Positions 24,482 through 34,975 are shown, numbered from the stretch's first letter. The stretch is 64,000 nucleotides of DNA from Streptomyces capillispiralis (GCF_007829875.1 NZ_VIWV01000001.1:3938501-4002500), one strand, 5' to 3'. Notes: generated from the sequence alone by a model not told the origin. Made by a program: numbers and translations.

Positions 24482-25930
24482 ATGAGCAGTACTACCAACC
24501 CGTCGACGCAGCACACGTCCACGATCGGCGCCATCGGCGCGCCCAGCCGCCGCAACACCGAGCTCGCGCTCCTGGTGTTCGCCGTCGTCATCCCGGTCTT
24601 CGCCTACGCCAACGTGGGCCTGGCCCTCAACGACCAGGTGCCCGCCGGGCTGCTCAGCTACGGTGTCGGTCTCGGCCTGATGGCGGGCGTGGGCCACCTG
24701 GCCGTACGGAGGTTCGCCCCGTACGCGGATCCCCTGATGCTGCCCATCGCGACGCTGCTGAACGGCATCGGACTGGTCGCCATCTGGCGCCTGGACCAGT
24801 CGGAGCGCCTCCAGGCGAGCCGGACGTTCGTCGAGGCGGCACCACGCCAGCTGATGTACTCGGCACTCGGCGTCGCCCTGTTCGTGGCCGTGCTGTTCTT
24901 CCTCAAGGACCACCGCGTCCTGCAGCGCTACACCTACATCTCCATGGCCGGCGCGCTGGTGCTGCTGCTCCTGCCGCTGGTCCCGGGCCTCGGCCACAAC
25001 GTCTTCGGCGCCAGGATCTGGATCAAGATCCCCGGTCTCGGAACTCTTCAGCCGGGTGAGTTCGCCAAGATCGTCCTCGCGGTCTTCTTCGCGGGCTACC
25101 TGATGGTCAAACGCGACGCCCTGGCCCTCGCCAGCCGCCGCTTCATGGGGCTCTACCTGCCCCGCGGCCGTGACCTCGGTCCGATCATCGTCGTCTGGAT
25201 CATCTCCATCCTGATCCTGGTCTTCGAGACCGACCTCGGTACCTCGCTGCTGTTCTTCGGCATGTTCGTGATCATGCTGTACGTCGCCACCGAGCGGACC
25301 AGCTGGATCGTGTTCGGCCTGCTGATGTCCGGGGCCGGCGCCGTCGGCGTGGCAAGCTTCGAGCCGCACATCCAGACGCGTGTGCAGGCCTGGCTCGACC
25401 CGATGCGCGAGTTCGAGCTCAGCCGCGCCGGGGTCCAGGACGGCATCGTCCACTCCGAGCAGGCCATGCAGGCCCTGTGGGCCTTCGGCTCCGGCGGAAC
25501 CCTCGGCACCGGCTGGGGCCAGGGCAACTCGGACCTCATCGGCTTCGCCTCCAACTCCGACTTCATCCTCGCCACCTTCGGCGAGGAGATCGGCCTGGCC
25601 GGCGTCATGGCGCTGATCCTGCTCTACGCGCTGATCGTGGAGCGTGGCGTGCGCACCGCTCTCGCCGCCCGTGACCCGTTCGGCAAGCTGCTCGCCATCG
25701 GCCTGTCCGGCGCCTTCGCGCTCCAGGTCTTCGTCGTCGCCGGCGGCGTCATGGGCCTGATCCCGCTGACCGGTATGACGATGCCCTTCCTGGCGTACGG
25801 AGGTTCCTCCGTCATCGCCAACTGGGCGCTGATCGGCATCCTGCTCAGAATCAGCGACACCGCACGCCGCCCGGCGCCCGCACCCGCCGCCAACCCCGAC
25901 GCCGAGATGACCCAGGTGGTCCGCCCGTGA
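24482..25930 (+). CDS. rodA: RodA/FtsW/SpoVE family peptidoglycan polymerase
   Basis: This SEDS-family glycosyltransferase polymerises lipid II into glycan strands and works with the class B PBP encoded next. The 482-residue product has about 12 hydrophobic segments and the family motifs: the FETDLGTSLLFFGMF stretch containing the essential aspartate, and GMTMPFLAYGGSSVIANW near the C-terminus. The downstream pbpA GTG overlaps its stop (GTGA), fitting a RodA-PBP2 unit. Position in the pknB operon makes the elongation/sporulation RodA role more likely than FtsW, which normally sits in the dcw cluster. Confidence 0.92.
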   Translation: MSSTTNPSTQHTSTIGAIGAPSRRNTELALLVFAVVIPVFAYANVGLALNDQVPAGLLSYGVGLGLMAGVGHLAVRRFAPYADPLMLPIATLLNGIGLVAIWRLDQSERLQASRTFVEAAPRQLMYSALGVALFVAVLFFLKDHRVLQRYTYISMAGALVLLLLPLVPGLGHNVFGARIWIKIPGLGTLQPGEFAKIVLAVFFAGYLMVKRDALALASRRFMGLYLPRGRDLGPIIVVWIISILILVFETDLGTSLLFFGMFVIMLYVATERTSWIVFGLLMSGAGAVGVASFEPHIQTRVQAWLDPMREFELSRAGVQDGIVHSEQAMQALWAFGSGGTLGTGWGQGNSDLIGFASNSDFILATFGEEIGLAGVMALILLYALIVERGVRTALAARDPFGKLLAIGLSGAFALQVFVVAGGVMGLIPLTGMTMPFLAYGGSSVIANWALIGILLRISDTARRPAPAPAANPDAEMTQVVRP

Positions 25931-27402
25931 ACAAGCCCCTGCGCCGGGTCGCGATCTTCTGCGGCCTGCTCATGCTCGCTCTGCTAGTCCGCAACAACTG
26001 GATCCAGTACGTTCAGGCCGACAAGCTGCGGACCGACGAGAAGAACCGCCGTGTCGCCATCGAGCGGTACTCCTCACCGCGCGGCGACATCATCGTCGAC
26101 GGCGAGCCCATCACCGGGCACAAGGCCACCAAGGGCGACTTCGCGTACAAGCGCACCTACAAGGACGGCGCCATGTGGGCGCCCGTCACCGGCTACGTCT
26201 CCCAGGCCTTCGGCGCCAACCAGCTGGAGTCCATCGAGGACGGCATCCTCACCGGCAACGACGACCGCCTGTTCTTCCGCAACACGCTCGACATGCTGAC
26301 GGGCAAGAACAAGGAGGGCGGCAACGTCGTCACCACCCTCAACGGCGCCGCCCAGAAGGCCGCCTACGAGGGCCTGAAGAAGCAGGGCGGCAAGGGCTCG
26401 GTCGTCGCCCTGGAACCGTCCACCGGCAAGATCCTCGCGCTGGCCTCCTTCCCGTCGTACGACCCGTCCACGATCGCCGGCAACAGCCTCGACACGGACA
26501 CCAAGGCCTGGCAGGCGCTTCAGAAGAAGAACAACCCGGACGACCCGATGCTCAACCGGGCGCTGCGCGAGGTCTACCCGCCCGGCTCGACCTTCAAGGT
26601 CGTCACCGCGGCCGCCGCGCTGGAGCACGGGCTGGTCGAGGACGCGGACCAGAAGACCGACACCCCGCTGCCGTGGGTCATGACGGGCACCAGGACCGAA
26701 CTGAAGAACGACGGCAACCTGCCCTGCAAGGACGCCACCCTGCGCGAGGCGCTGCGGGTGTCCTGCAACACCGTCTTCGGCAAGGCCGGCGCCGACCTCG
26801 GCAACGAGAAGATGCTGGAGACGGCCAAGAAGTTCGGCTTCACCGAGGAGCAGTTCACCCCGGTCCGCGCCAGCGCCTCCGTGTTCTCCGAGAACATGGA
26901 GCCTTCGCAGGTCGCCCTCTCCTCCATCGGCCAGTTCAACACCGCCGCCACCCCCCTGCAGATGGCCATGGTCTCCGCCGCCGTCGCCAACAACGGCACG
27001 CTGATGAAGCCGTACATGGTCGACGAACTCCAGTCCCCCGGCCTCGACACCATCGAGAAGACGGACCCGGAGGAGCTGAGCGAGCCGATGTCGGCGAAGA
27101 ACGCGCAGATCCTCCAGTCGATGATGGAGACCGTCGTCAACGACGGCACCGGCTCCAACGCGCAGATCCCCGGTGTCACGGTCGGCGGCAAGACGGGCAC
27201 GGCCCAGCACGGTGAGAACAACAGCAAGAACCCTTACGCGTGGTTCATCTCCTACGCCAAGAGCGACGACGGCAGCTCGCCCGTGGCGGTCGCGGTCGTG
27301 ATCGAGGACGAGGACGCCGTGCGGGGTGACATCTCCGGCGGCGGCCTCGCCGCACCGATCGCCAAGAACGTGATGGAGGCGGTCATCAAGAGCAAGCAGT
27401 GA
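25927..27402 (+). CDS. pbpA: Class B penicillin-binding protein PbpA (transpeptidase)
   Basis: The 491-residue product has an N-terminal anchor (IFCGLLMLALLVRNNW, about 9-24), a dimerisation domain and a transpeptidase domain with all three active-site motifs: SxxK as STFK (about 221), SxN as SCN (about 279) and KTG in VGGKTGTAQ (about 421). It cross-links peptidoglycan and is the target of beta-lactams. It partners the preceding SEDS protein, with a 4-bp gene overlap, and is probably regulated by the PknB kinase downstream. Confidence 0.94.
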   Translation: MNKPLRRVAIFCGLLMLALLVRNNWIQYVQADKLRTDEKNRRVAIERYSSPRGDIIVDGEPITGHKATKGDFAYKRTYKDGAMWAPVTGYVSQAFGANQLESIEDGILTGNDDRLFFRNTLDMLTGKNKEGGNVVTTLNGAAQKAAYEGLKKQGGKGSVVALEPSTGKILALASFPSYDPSTIAGNSLDTDTKAWQALQKKNNPDDPMLNRALREVYPPGSTFKVVTAAAALEHGLVEDADQKTDTPLPWVMTGTRTELKNDGNLPCKDATLREALRVSCNTVFGKAGADLGNEKMLETAKKFGFTEEQFTPVRASASVFSENMEPSQVALSSIGQFNTAATPLQMAMVSAAVANNGTLMKPYMVDELQSPGLDTIEKTDPEELSEPMSAKNAQILQSMMETVVNDGTGSNAQIPGVTVGGKTGTAQHGENNSKNPYAWFISYAKSDDGSSPVAVAVVIEDEDAVRGDISGGGLAAPIAKNVMEAVIKSKQ

Positions 27403-27520
27403 CCCCGCTCACGTCTGCTTCACAACGGTGCACGTTGCGGTACCGGTCCGGTATCGGCTGACGTACTTGGCCAGGTCACACAAAGCGAGCCGGGTACGGT
27501 AGGCCCGGACGGCAGCCTCC

Positions 27521-27540
27521 GGCGGCACACGTGTGCCGCC
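27521..27540. promoter_or_regulatory. Perfect 20-bp palindrome upstream of pknB
   Basis: GGCGGCACAC is followed directly by GTGTGCCGCC with no spacer, ending 31 bp before the pknB ATG and inside the 169-bp pbpA-pknB gap. It could be an operator or a hairpin that affects pknB translation or readthrough from pbpA. The binding factor is unknown. Confidence 0.65.
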
Positions 27541-27571
27541 CGGGACCGACGGAGAGGGCTGGTAGGTAGCT

Positions 27572-29581
<2,010 letters not shown>

Positions 29582-29602
29582 CCCGCGGCACCCCGCACGA
29601 CA

Positions 29603-29641
29603 GGAGCCCCGGCACCCTCTGGGAGAGGATGCCGGGGCTCC
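29603..29641. terminator. Bidirectional terminator between pknB and the sortase operon
   Basis: A perfect 12-bp stem GGAGCCCCGGCA (29603-29614) / TGCCGGGGCTCC (29630-29641) is followed by TTGCTT. It sits between convergent genes and can serve both. Confidence 0.85.
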
Positions 29642-29668
29642 TTGCTTCGCGGGCCGCCCCGCCCGGGG

Positions 29669-30412
29669 TCAGCGCAGTTCCGCCGGCGGGGTCCGCTCGC
29701 TGTCGACCTTCTCCGTGCGGACCAGCTCGCCCCAGACGATGTAGCGGTACTTGCTCGTGTAGACGGGCGTACAGGTGGTCAGCGTGATGTAGTGGCCGGC
29801 CTTCTTCTTGCCGGACTCCTTCGGGATCTTCCCGAGGACGTCGACGTTGTACTTCGAGGTCTCGGGAAGGATCGCGTACGTCTTGTAGACGTACCACTTG
29901 TCCTTCGTCTCGAAGACGATCGGGTCGCCTTCCTTGATCTTGTGGATGCCGTGGAACTTCGCGCCGTGACCGTCCCGGTGGGCCGCGAGGGAGAAGTTGC
30001 CCTCCTTGCCGGACGTCGGCAGGGCCGACTTCACGGGGTCGGTGTAGTAGCCGGCGACACCGTCGTTGAGGACCTTCATCGACGTGCCCTTCTCGACGAG
30101 GATCTCGTCGCCGCTCATCGCGGGCACGTGCAGGAAGCCGATGCCGTTCTTGCTGTCGAAGGAGACCGGGCCCTTTCCTTCGGTCTCCTGCGCCCAGTTG
30201 TCCCGGACCTTGTCGGCCTGCTTGTCCGCCGCGCGGTCCGCGACGACGTTCGTCCACCACAGCGAGTAGGCGACGAACAGGCCGAGCACCACGCCCGCGG
30301 TGATGAGGAGTTCCCCGAAGAAGCTGACCACCATCGCGACCGGCCCCAGACGGCGGCGCGCCGCGGGCGGTGGGGACGCGGGCGTGTCGGTGTGTTCTGC
30401 GGTCGCTGCCAC
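29669..30412 (-). CDS. srtE2: Class E sortase (second of a tandem pair, SrtE2-like)
   Basis: The product is a transpeptidase that attaches LAxTG-type surface proteins, such as chaplins in Streptomyces. About 247 residues contain one transmembrane helix near 25-50 (VSFFGELLITAGVVLGLFVAY) and an external sortase beta-barrel with the catalytic His in SLAAHRDGH, Cys in TLTTCTP and Arg in SKYRYIVW. The start is unclear: GTG 30412 has GAGG close upstream, while ATG 30442 gives 10 more residues and would overlap the preceding gene by 17 bp. It forms a tandem with a longer sortase gene, as in S. coelicolor. Confidence 0.88.
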   Translation of the reverse strand: MAATAEHTDTPASPPPAARRRLGPVAMVVSFFGELLITAGVVLGLFVAYSLWWTNVVADRAADKQADKVRDNWAQETEGKGPVSFDSKNGIGFLHVPAMSGDEILVEKGTSMKVLNDGVAGYYTDPVKSALPTSGKEGNFSLAAHRDGHGAKFHGIHKIKEGDPIVFETKDKWYVYKTYAILPETSKYNVDVLGKIPKESGKKKAGHYITLTTCTPVYTSKYRYIVWGELVRTEKVDSERTPPAELR

Positions 30413-30425
30413 GTTTCCTCTGCCC

Positions 30426-31559
30426 TTAACTGACGAGCGCATCCGGCTTGCCCTTGCTGCGCGGCCGTTCCTCGTCCATCTTGCCCCAGACGATCATGCG
30501 GTACTTGCTGGTGAACTCCGGCGTGCAGGTGGTCAGCGTGATGTAACGGCCCGGGCCGGTGAAACCCGATCCCTGGGGGACCGGCTCCAGCACGCTGATG
30601 TTGCTCGGCGAGGTGACCGGCAGGATCGACGCCATCTTGTAGACGTAGTAGGTGTCCTGCGTCTCCACGACGATCGGGTCTCCCGGCGCCAGCCGGTTGA
30701 TGTAGCGGAAGGGCTCGCCGTGCGTGTTGCGGTGGCCCGCGAGCCCGAAGTTGCCGGTCTTCGCGTCCGGCATCGCCGTCTTCAGCGCACCCTCCGCGTA
30801 GTGGCCCACCATGCCGCGGTCGAGCACCCGCTTGCTGTCGATGCCCTCCGCGATCGGCACCACCACGTCCAGCTTGGGGATGTGCAGCAGCGCGAAGCCC
30901 TGACCCGGCTCGAAGGCCCCCGGCCTGCGCTCGCCGCTCGCCCAGTCGTCCTGGAGGTCGCTGACCTCCTTGCCGGCCTGCGCGTGGGCCCGCACGTTCG
31001 TCCACCACAGCTGGTAGGTGACGAACAGCAGCATCAGCACGCCGGTGGTGATGAACACCTCGCCGATCGCCCGGCTCGCGAGGACCGCGGGGCTCGCCTT
31101 GCGGGCCCGTGCCTGCCGACGCGCCTCGACACGGGACAGCGGCGCCCGTGACGCCCCTCCAGACGCCTCTGAGGCCCCCTCGCGGCCCTCGGGCACCCCG
31201 GGCCCCCCGTCGGCCTTGCGAGAGCCTCCACGGCGCCCGTGACGCTTCTTGGCGGCCTTCCGGCGGGCCGCCCGGCCACCGGGCGCCGCCGCGGCAGACG
31301 GCGCGGCGGCCTCACGCGCCCCGCGCTCCGGCGGCTCGGGGATGCGCAGCGCCACGGTCTCCTCGTCGACCGGCGGCAGATACGCGGTGCTGTCGGCGGC
31401 GCCCGTGTAGGGATCGGGGGCGGGCGCCGCGCCGTCGTACCAGCCGTCCCCCAACGCACCCGGCTCCCCGTACGGCGGCCCGCCGTACGAGGTGCCCTGG
31501 TCACCGGCGCCGCCGTAGGCGTCCGCGCCGGACTCGCGCTCGGGGCGCAACGCGGTCAC
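30426..31559 (-). CDS. srtE1: Class E sortase with long cytoplasmic tail (SrtE1-like)
   Basis: The 377-residue product begins with about 180 residues of cytoplasmic sequence: a Gly/Tyr/Pro-rich part, then a strongly basic Arg/Lys/Ala part (RRKAAKKRHGRRGG). A transmembrane helix (EVFITTGVLMLLFVTYQLWW) and a class E sortase domain follow, with the catalytic His in GLAGHRNTHG, Cys in TLTTCTPEF and Arg in SKYRMIVWG. The GTG start at 31559 overlaps the trpG/pabA stop (GTGA). Its unusually long tail may interact with cytoplasmic or division components; that is inference. It lies upstream of the second sortase gene. Confidence 0.9.
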   Translation of the reverse strand: MTALRPERESGADAYGGAGDQGTSYGGPPYGEPGALGDGWYDGAAPAPDPYTGAADSTAYLPPVDEETVALRIPEPPERGAREAAAPSAAAAPGGRAARRKAAKKRHGRRGGSRKADGGPGVPEGREGASEASGGASRAPLSRVEARRQARARKASPAVLASRAIGEVFITTGVLMLLFVTYQLWWTNVRAHAQAGKEVSDLQDDWASGERRPGAFEPGQGFALLHIPKLDVVVPIAEGIDSKRVLDRGMVGHYAEGALKTAMPDAKTGNFGLAGHRNTHGEPFRYINRLAPGDPIVVETQDTYYVYKMASILPVTSPSNISVLEPVPQGSGFTGPGRYITLTTCTPEFTSKYRMIVWGKMDEERPRSKGKPDALVS

Positions 31560-32194
31560 GCCGTGGCCCTGCCCACCACCGGGGCGAGCCCCGCCGACCT
31601 CGCCACCGCGCCCGCGTCGCCGCACTCCACCAGCCAGTTGGCCAGCATCCGGTGCCCGTGTTCGGTCAGTACCGACTCGGGATGGAACTGCACGCCCTCG
31701 ACCGGGAGTTCACGGTGCCTCAGGCCCATCACGATGCCGTCCGGCGTCCTGGCCGTGACCTCCAGCTCCGCCGGTACCGTGGCCGGCTCGGCGGCCAGCG
31801 AGTGGTAGCGGGTCGCCGTGAACGGTGAGGGCAGGCCCGCGAAGACGCCCTTGCCCCCGTGTTCCACCGGCGAGGTCTTGCCGTGCAGCAGCTCGGGGGC
31901 ACGGTCCACGACACCGCCGTACGCCACCTGCATCGACTGCATGCCGAGGCAGACGCCGAAGACCGGCACGCCGGTCGACGCGCAGTGCCGCACCATGTCC
32001 ACGCAGACCCCGGCCTCCTCCGGAGTGCCCGGGCCCGGGGAGAGGAGCACCCCGTCGAAACCGTCCTGGGCGTGTGCCGTCGAGACCTCGTCGTTGCGCA
32101 GGACCTCGCACTCGGCGCCCAGCTGGTACAGGTACTGGACCAGGTTGAAGACGAAGCTGTCGTAGTTGTCGACGACGAGAATGCGCGCGCTCAC
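31556..32194 (-). CDS. pabA: Glutamine amidotransferase subunit (PabA/TrpG type)
   Basis: This class I glutamine amidotransferase is 212 residues long: RILVVDNYDSFVFNLVQYL at the start, LLSPGPGTPEEAG, the nucleophile Cys in GVCLGMQ and the His-Glu pair in FHPES. It supplies ammonia for making 4-amino-4-deoxychorismate or anthranilate. Which one cannot be decided from sequence, because many Streptomyces use one amphibolic subunit. The GTG at 32194 overlaps the upstream small membrane gene's stop, and its own stop overlaps srtE1 (GTGA in both places), placing a folate/tryptophan gene inside an envelope operon. Confidence 0.9.
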   Translation of the reverse strand: MSARILVVDNYDSFVFNLVQYLYQLGAECEVLRNDEVSTAHAQDGFDGVLLSPGPGTPEEAGVCVDMVRHCASTGVPVFGVCLGMQSMQVAYGGVVDRAPELLHGKTSPVEHGGKGVFAGLPSPFTATRYHSLAAEPATVPAELEVTARTPDGIVMGLRHRELPVEGVQFHPESVLTEHGHRMLANWLVECGDAGAVARSAGLAPVVGRATA

Positions 32195-32352
32195 TGGTTG
32201 TCCACCGTCACATCGTTGAAGGGCAGCAGCGGCTCGGCCCACGGGAAGACGTACTGGAAGAGGACGTAGACCACGGCGATGATCAGTACGAGTGAGATGA
32301 GTGCCCGCACCCATCCGTTACCCGGCAGATGCCGCCAGATCCAGCTGTACAT
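32191..32352 (-). CDS. Small single-pass membrane protein, 53 residues
   Basis: The product starts MYSWIWRHLPGNGW and has one transmembrane helix (ALISLVLIIAVVYVLFQYVF, about 19-38) and a short external tail ending FNDVTVDNQ. GGAAGGGACGGC precedes the ATG at 32352. Its stop overlaps the pabA GTG. This small protein is conserved at the same place in other Streptomyces; its function is unknown. The Trp/aromatic-rich N-terminus and position next to crgA and sortase genes suggest an envelope role. Confidence 0.8.
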   Translation of the reverse strand: MYSWIWRHLPGNGWVRALISLVLIIAVVYVLFQYVFPWAEPLLPFNDVTVDNQ

Positions 32353-32521
32353 GCCGTCCCTTCCGTCGTACCACGGCACCAGACCCACGCCGTACGCCAC
32401 CAGACTAACGGCGCAACGCCTCCGGTTTCCCGGCCTCCACAGGCTCCGTGGGGCCGGACGGGACCGGTCTTGGGCACCCACTGGTACGTGGCCGCGGGCC
32501 GATCGCCTCGATGTCCGGCGT

Positions 32522-32537
32522 TGTTCCACGTGAAACA
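32522..32537. other. parS-like site
   Basis: TGTTCCACGTGAAACA differs from the Streptomyces parS consensus TGTTTCACGTGAAACA at one base. It lies between the DUF881 gene and the small membrane protein gene, about 23 kb left of oriC. Confidence 0.8.
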
Positions 32538-32571
32538 TGACCGCGGGCGGCATGAGAGCGCGGTGCGGCGG

Positions 32572-33351
32572 CTAATCCTTGGGCTGGGCGTAGTGCAGGT
32601 CAACGGTTCCCGAGTAGCCGGGCAGCGTCACCGGCCCGTTGTCCTCGACCTTCCAGCCGAGCCCGTAGACGTTGACGTAGACCATGTAGTTCTGGATCGC
32701 CGGCGAAGCGCTGAGCGCCTTCTTCAGCTTCTCCGGATCACCGACCGCCGTGATCTTGTACGGCGGTGAGTAGACCCGGCCCTGGAGGATCAGGGTGTTG
32801 CCGACGCAGCGCACGGCGCTGGTGGAGATCAGCCGCTGGTCCATGACCTTGATGCCCTCGGCTCCGCCCTGCCACATGGCGTTCACCACGGCCTGGAGGT
32901 CCTGCTGGTGGATGACCAGATAGTCGGGCTGGGGCTCGGGGTAGCCGGGGAGCTTGGCGGTGGCGTCCGGCGGGGCGTCGTTGAGGGTGACCGTGATCGC
33001 CTCGCCCTTGAGCTTCTGGGTGCCCGCGCGTTTCTCCAGCTCGGCGAGTTTGTCGTCCTCGGCCTTGGTGCTGCCGTCGTCGCGCTCGGCGAGGGCCTCT
33101 ATGTCCTTGCGCAACACGCCGTTGGACTCGTCGAGCTCGCCGTTCTTCCGGCTGCGCTCGTGGATCAGGTCGGAGAGCTTCAGCAGCGAGTCGTCCGTGC
33201 GGATGTTGGTGCCCTTGGCCGTGTCGAAGCTGGTGAAGAAGATGAGTCCCGCGAGGGCGAAGACGCCCGCGGTGAGGATCCGCACGGGCCGGAAACGGCG
33301 TCGGCGGCCGGGACTGGATTCCCTCCCGGGGAAGTCGGCAGAATTGCTCAA
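32572..33351 (-). CDS. DUF881 family membrane-anchored protein
   Basis: The 259-residue product has a basic N-terminus, one transmembrane helix (RILTAGVFALAGLIFFTSF, about 24-42), a heptad-rich coiled-coil stretch (about 55-115) and a DUF881 domain (about 115-255) with DYLVIHQQDLQAVVNAMWQGGAEGIKV-type sequence split over several strands and the motif GRVYSPPYKI. Related B. subtilis and actinobacterial proteins sit near division genes. Here it diverges from crgA. It probably acts outside the membrane in septum or wall organisation; this is inferred from location. Confidence 0.85.
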   Translation of the reverse strand: MSNSADFPGRESSPGRRRRFRPVRILTAGVFALAGLIFFTSFDTAKGTNIRTDDSLLKLSDLIHERSRKNGELDESNGVLRKDIEALAERDDGSTKAEDDKLAELEKRAGTQKLKGEAITVTLNDAPPDATAKLPGYPEPQPDYLVIHQQDLQAVVNAMWQGGAEGIKVMDQRLISTSAVRCVGNTLILQGRVYSPPYKITAVGDPEKLKKALSASPAIQNYMVYVNVYGLGWKVEDNGPVTLPGYSGTVDLHYAQPKD

Positions 33352-33492
33352 CGTACCCTTATCTCCTTCGGCGCCGCGGAAGCACTACGCTAACGGACGC
33401 CCGGGGGAGCGCTCAGAGTCCCCTTGTACGCTGCCCCGAGCCCGACCCAGTTCCCTGCGCGGCCACGCAGCGCATCGACAGGAGAGACCCTC

Positions 33493-33747
33493 GTGCCGAA
33501 GTCACGTATCCGCAAGAAGGCCGACTACTCGCCGCCGCCGGCCAAGCAGGCGACGGCCCTGAAGCTGACCAACCGCGCCTGGGTCGCACCGGTGATGCTC
33601 GCCCTGTTCCTCATCGGCCTGGCCTGGATCGTCGTCTTCTACGTCACCGACGGCTCGCTGCCGATCGATGCTCTCGGCAACTGGAACATCGTGGTGGGCT
33701 TCGGGTTCATCGCCGCCGGCTTCGGCGTCTCGACGCAGTGGAAGTAG
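33493..33747 (+). CDS. crgA: Cell division protein CrgA
   Basis: The 84-residue product is the standard length for CrgA: a basic N-terminus (KSRIRKKADYSPPP) and two transmembrane helices (about 31-51 and 63-81, ending GFGVSTQWK). In Streptomyces CrgA inhibits FtsZ ring formation and times aerial septation. In mycobacteria it links FtsZ, FtsQ and PBPs. The start is GTG 33493 with CAGGAGAG upstream. It diverges from DUF881 and is followed by a strong terminator. Confidence 0.95.
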   Translation: MPKSRIRKKADYSPPPAKQATALKLTNRAWVAPVMLALFLIGLAWIVVFYVTDGSLPIDALGNWNIVVGFGFIAAGFGVSTQWK

Positions 33748-33771
33748 CGACCTCCGCACAGTGAGCACCGC

Positions 33772-33803
33772 CCTGCCCAGAGCTGCCGTCAGCTCTGGGC
33801 AGG
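33772..33803 (+). terminator. Terminator of crgA
   Basis: A perfect 14-bp stem, CCTGCCCAGAGCTG (33772-33785) with its complement at 33790-33803 and a 4-nt loop, starts 25 bp after the crgA stop. Confidence 0.85.
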
Positions 33804-33816
33804 GTTATCCCCTGAG

Positions 33817-34016
33817 TTATCCACAGCCGTTGTCCACATGTGGACAGGCAGCTCGATCTGTGGATAACCCTTCAGAGGTTGACGCTGGTGTGACAGAAAC
33901 ACCGGCAACCGAATTCCTGTTCGCCAATGGCCTGACCTGCGGAAACAGCGGTCGACGGCCGCGCGGACGGATGTTCCCGCACCGTGTGCACAAGATCCGC
34001 CACCGTCTGTGGACAA
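33817..34016. other. DnaA-box cluster outside oriC
   Basis: Four boxes lie within 51 bp: TTATCCACA (33817-33825), TTGTCCACA (33830-33838), TGTGGACAG (33839-33847) and TGTGGATAA (33859-33867). TGTGCACAA (33985-33993) and TGTGGACAA (34008-34016) follow. Two are perfect TTATCCACA boxes, closer to the general bacterial consensus than most boxes in the origin itself. The cluster fills the gap between crgA and the rhomboid gene. Confidence 0.75.
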
Positions 34017-34026
34017 ACACCGGTGC

Positions 34027-34914
34027 TCAGGTGAGCTGGGCCGTCCTCAGCAGGGTCATCAGGACGACCAAGACCAGCACCAGCGCACAGGTGCCGTACT
34101 GCACCAGCGCCCGCCGCTCACGCGGGGCATGGACCATGGCGTACCCGATCACGACACCGGCGACGAGCCCACCGATGTGGGCCTGCCAGGCGATGTTGCT
34201 CCAGCCGAAGGTGAAGATCAGGTTGATCACCAGCAGGGCGATGATCGGCCGCATGTCGTAGCGGAGCCGCCGCATCAGTACGGCGGTCGCGCCGAACAGC
34301 CCGAAGATGGCGCCGGACGCGCCGAGCGAGGCCGTGGTCCCCGAGGCGAGCAGATAGGTCAGCCCGCTGCCCGCCAGGCCCGAGATCAGGTACAGCGCGA
34401 GATAGCGGGCACGGCCGAGCGCCTGTTCCAGCGGTCCGCCGAGCCACCACAGGCTGAGCATGTTGAAGCCGATGTGCCAGATCTCCTCGTGCGCGAACAT
34501 CGAGGTGACCAGGCGGTACCACTCGCCCCCGGCCACGCCCTCGGTCGGCAGGAACGGCGCCGGCGGCCACTCGCCGATGAGGTAGAGGTCGCGCAGCAGC
34601 GAGGGCCTGATCTGCACGGCGATGAACACCGCGACATTGATCCCCAGGAGGACCTTGGTCAGCAGCCGGGGGTCGGCGGCGACGGTGCCGCCGGCGATCG
34701 TGCGCGGCATGGCGGCGTCGGGCGCGTGCCCCGTGCCCGAACCTCCGCGGACGCAGTCCGGGCACTGGAAACCGACCGAGGCGTCGACCATGCACTCGGG
34801 GCAGATCGGCCGCTCGCACCGGGTGCAGCGAATGCCGGTCTCACGATCCGGGTGGCGATAGCAGACCGGGACGCTCCGGGCGTCCTGCGGGCTGCCGGCA
34901 GCCTGGTCGTCCAT
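34027..34914 (-). CDS. Rhomboid-family intramembrane serine protease with N-terminal zinc finger
   Basis: The 295-residue product begins with a B-box-like zinc finger (CYRHPDRETGIRC, then CERPICPECM and CPDC). A six- or seven-helix rhomboid domain follows. The catalytic serine is in GASGAIFG and its histidine partner in WQAHIGGLVAG. The HIGFNMLSLWWLG segment near the substrate-binding loop is typical. Rhomboids cleave transmembrane substrates; none is known here. It is downstream of the cyclophilin gene on the same strand, separated by a terminator. Confidence 0.93.
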   Translation of the reverse strand: MDDQAAGSPQDARSVPVCYRHPDRETGIRCTRCERPICPECMVDASVGFQCPDCVRGGSGTGHAPDAAMPRTIAGGTVAADPRLLTKVLLGINVAVFIAVQIRPSLLRDLYLIGEWPPAPFLPTEGVAGGEWYRLVTSMFAHEEIWHIGFNMLSLWWLGGPLEQALGRARYLALYLISGLAGSGLTYLLASGTTASLGASGAIFGLFGATAVLMRRLRYDMRPIIALLVINLIFTFGWSNIAWQAHIGGLVAGVVIGYAMVHAPRERRALVQYGTCALVLVLVVLMTLLRTAQLT

Positions 34915-34943
34915 GGGATCCCCTAGGTCGTGTGGAAAAGCCC

Positions 34944-34975
34944 CGCCCCGCCCATCCTTACGGATGAGCGGGGCG
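34944..34975 (-). terminator. Terminator after the cyclophilin gene
   Basis: A stem of 13 paired bases with one mismatch (34944-34957 with 34962-34975, arms CGCCCCGCCCATCC and GGATGAGCGGGGCG) and a 4-nt loop lies between the cyclophilin and rhomboid genes. Confidence 0.7.

Noticed and set aside
22277..25453. A 1058-codon open frame on the minus strand opposite fhaB, pstP and rodA
   Set aside because: It is the high-G+C shadow of three clearly conserved genes. Its translation is Gly/Val/Asp/Leu-rich with no domain, and its length only reflects rarity of stops in G+C-rich DNA.
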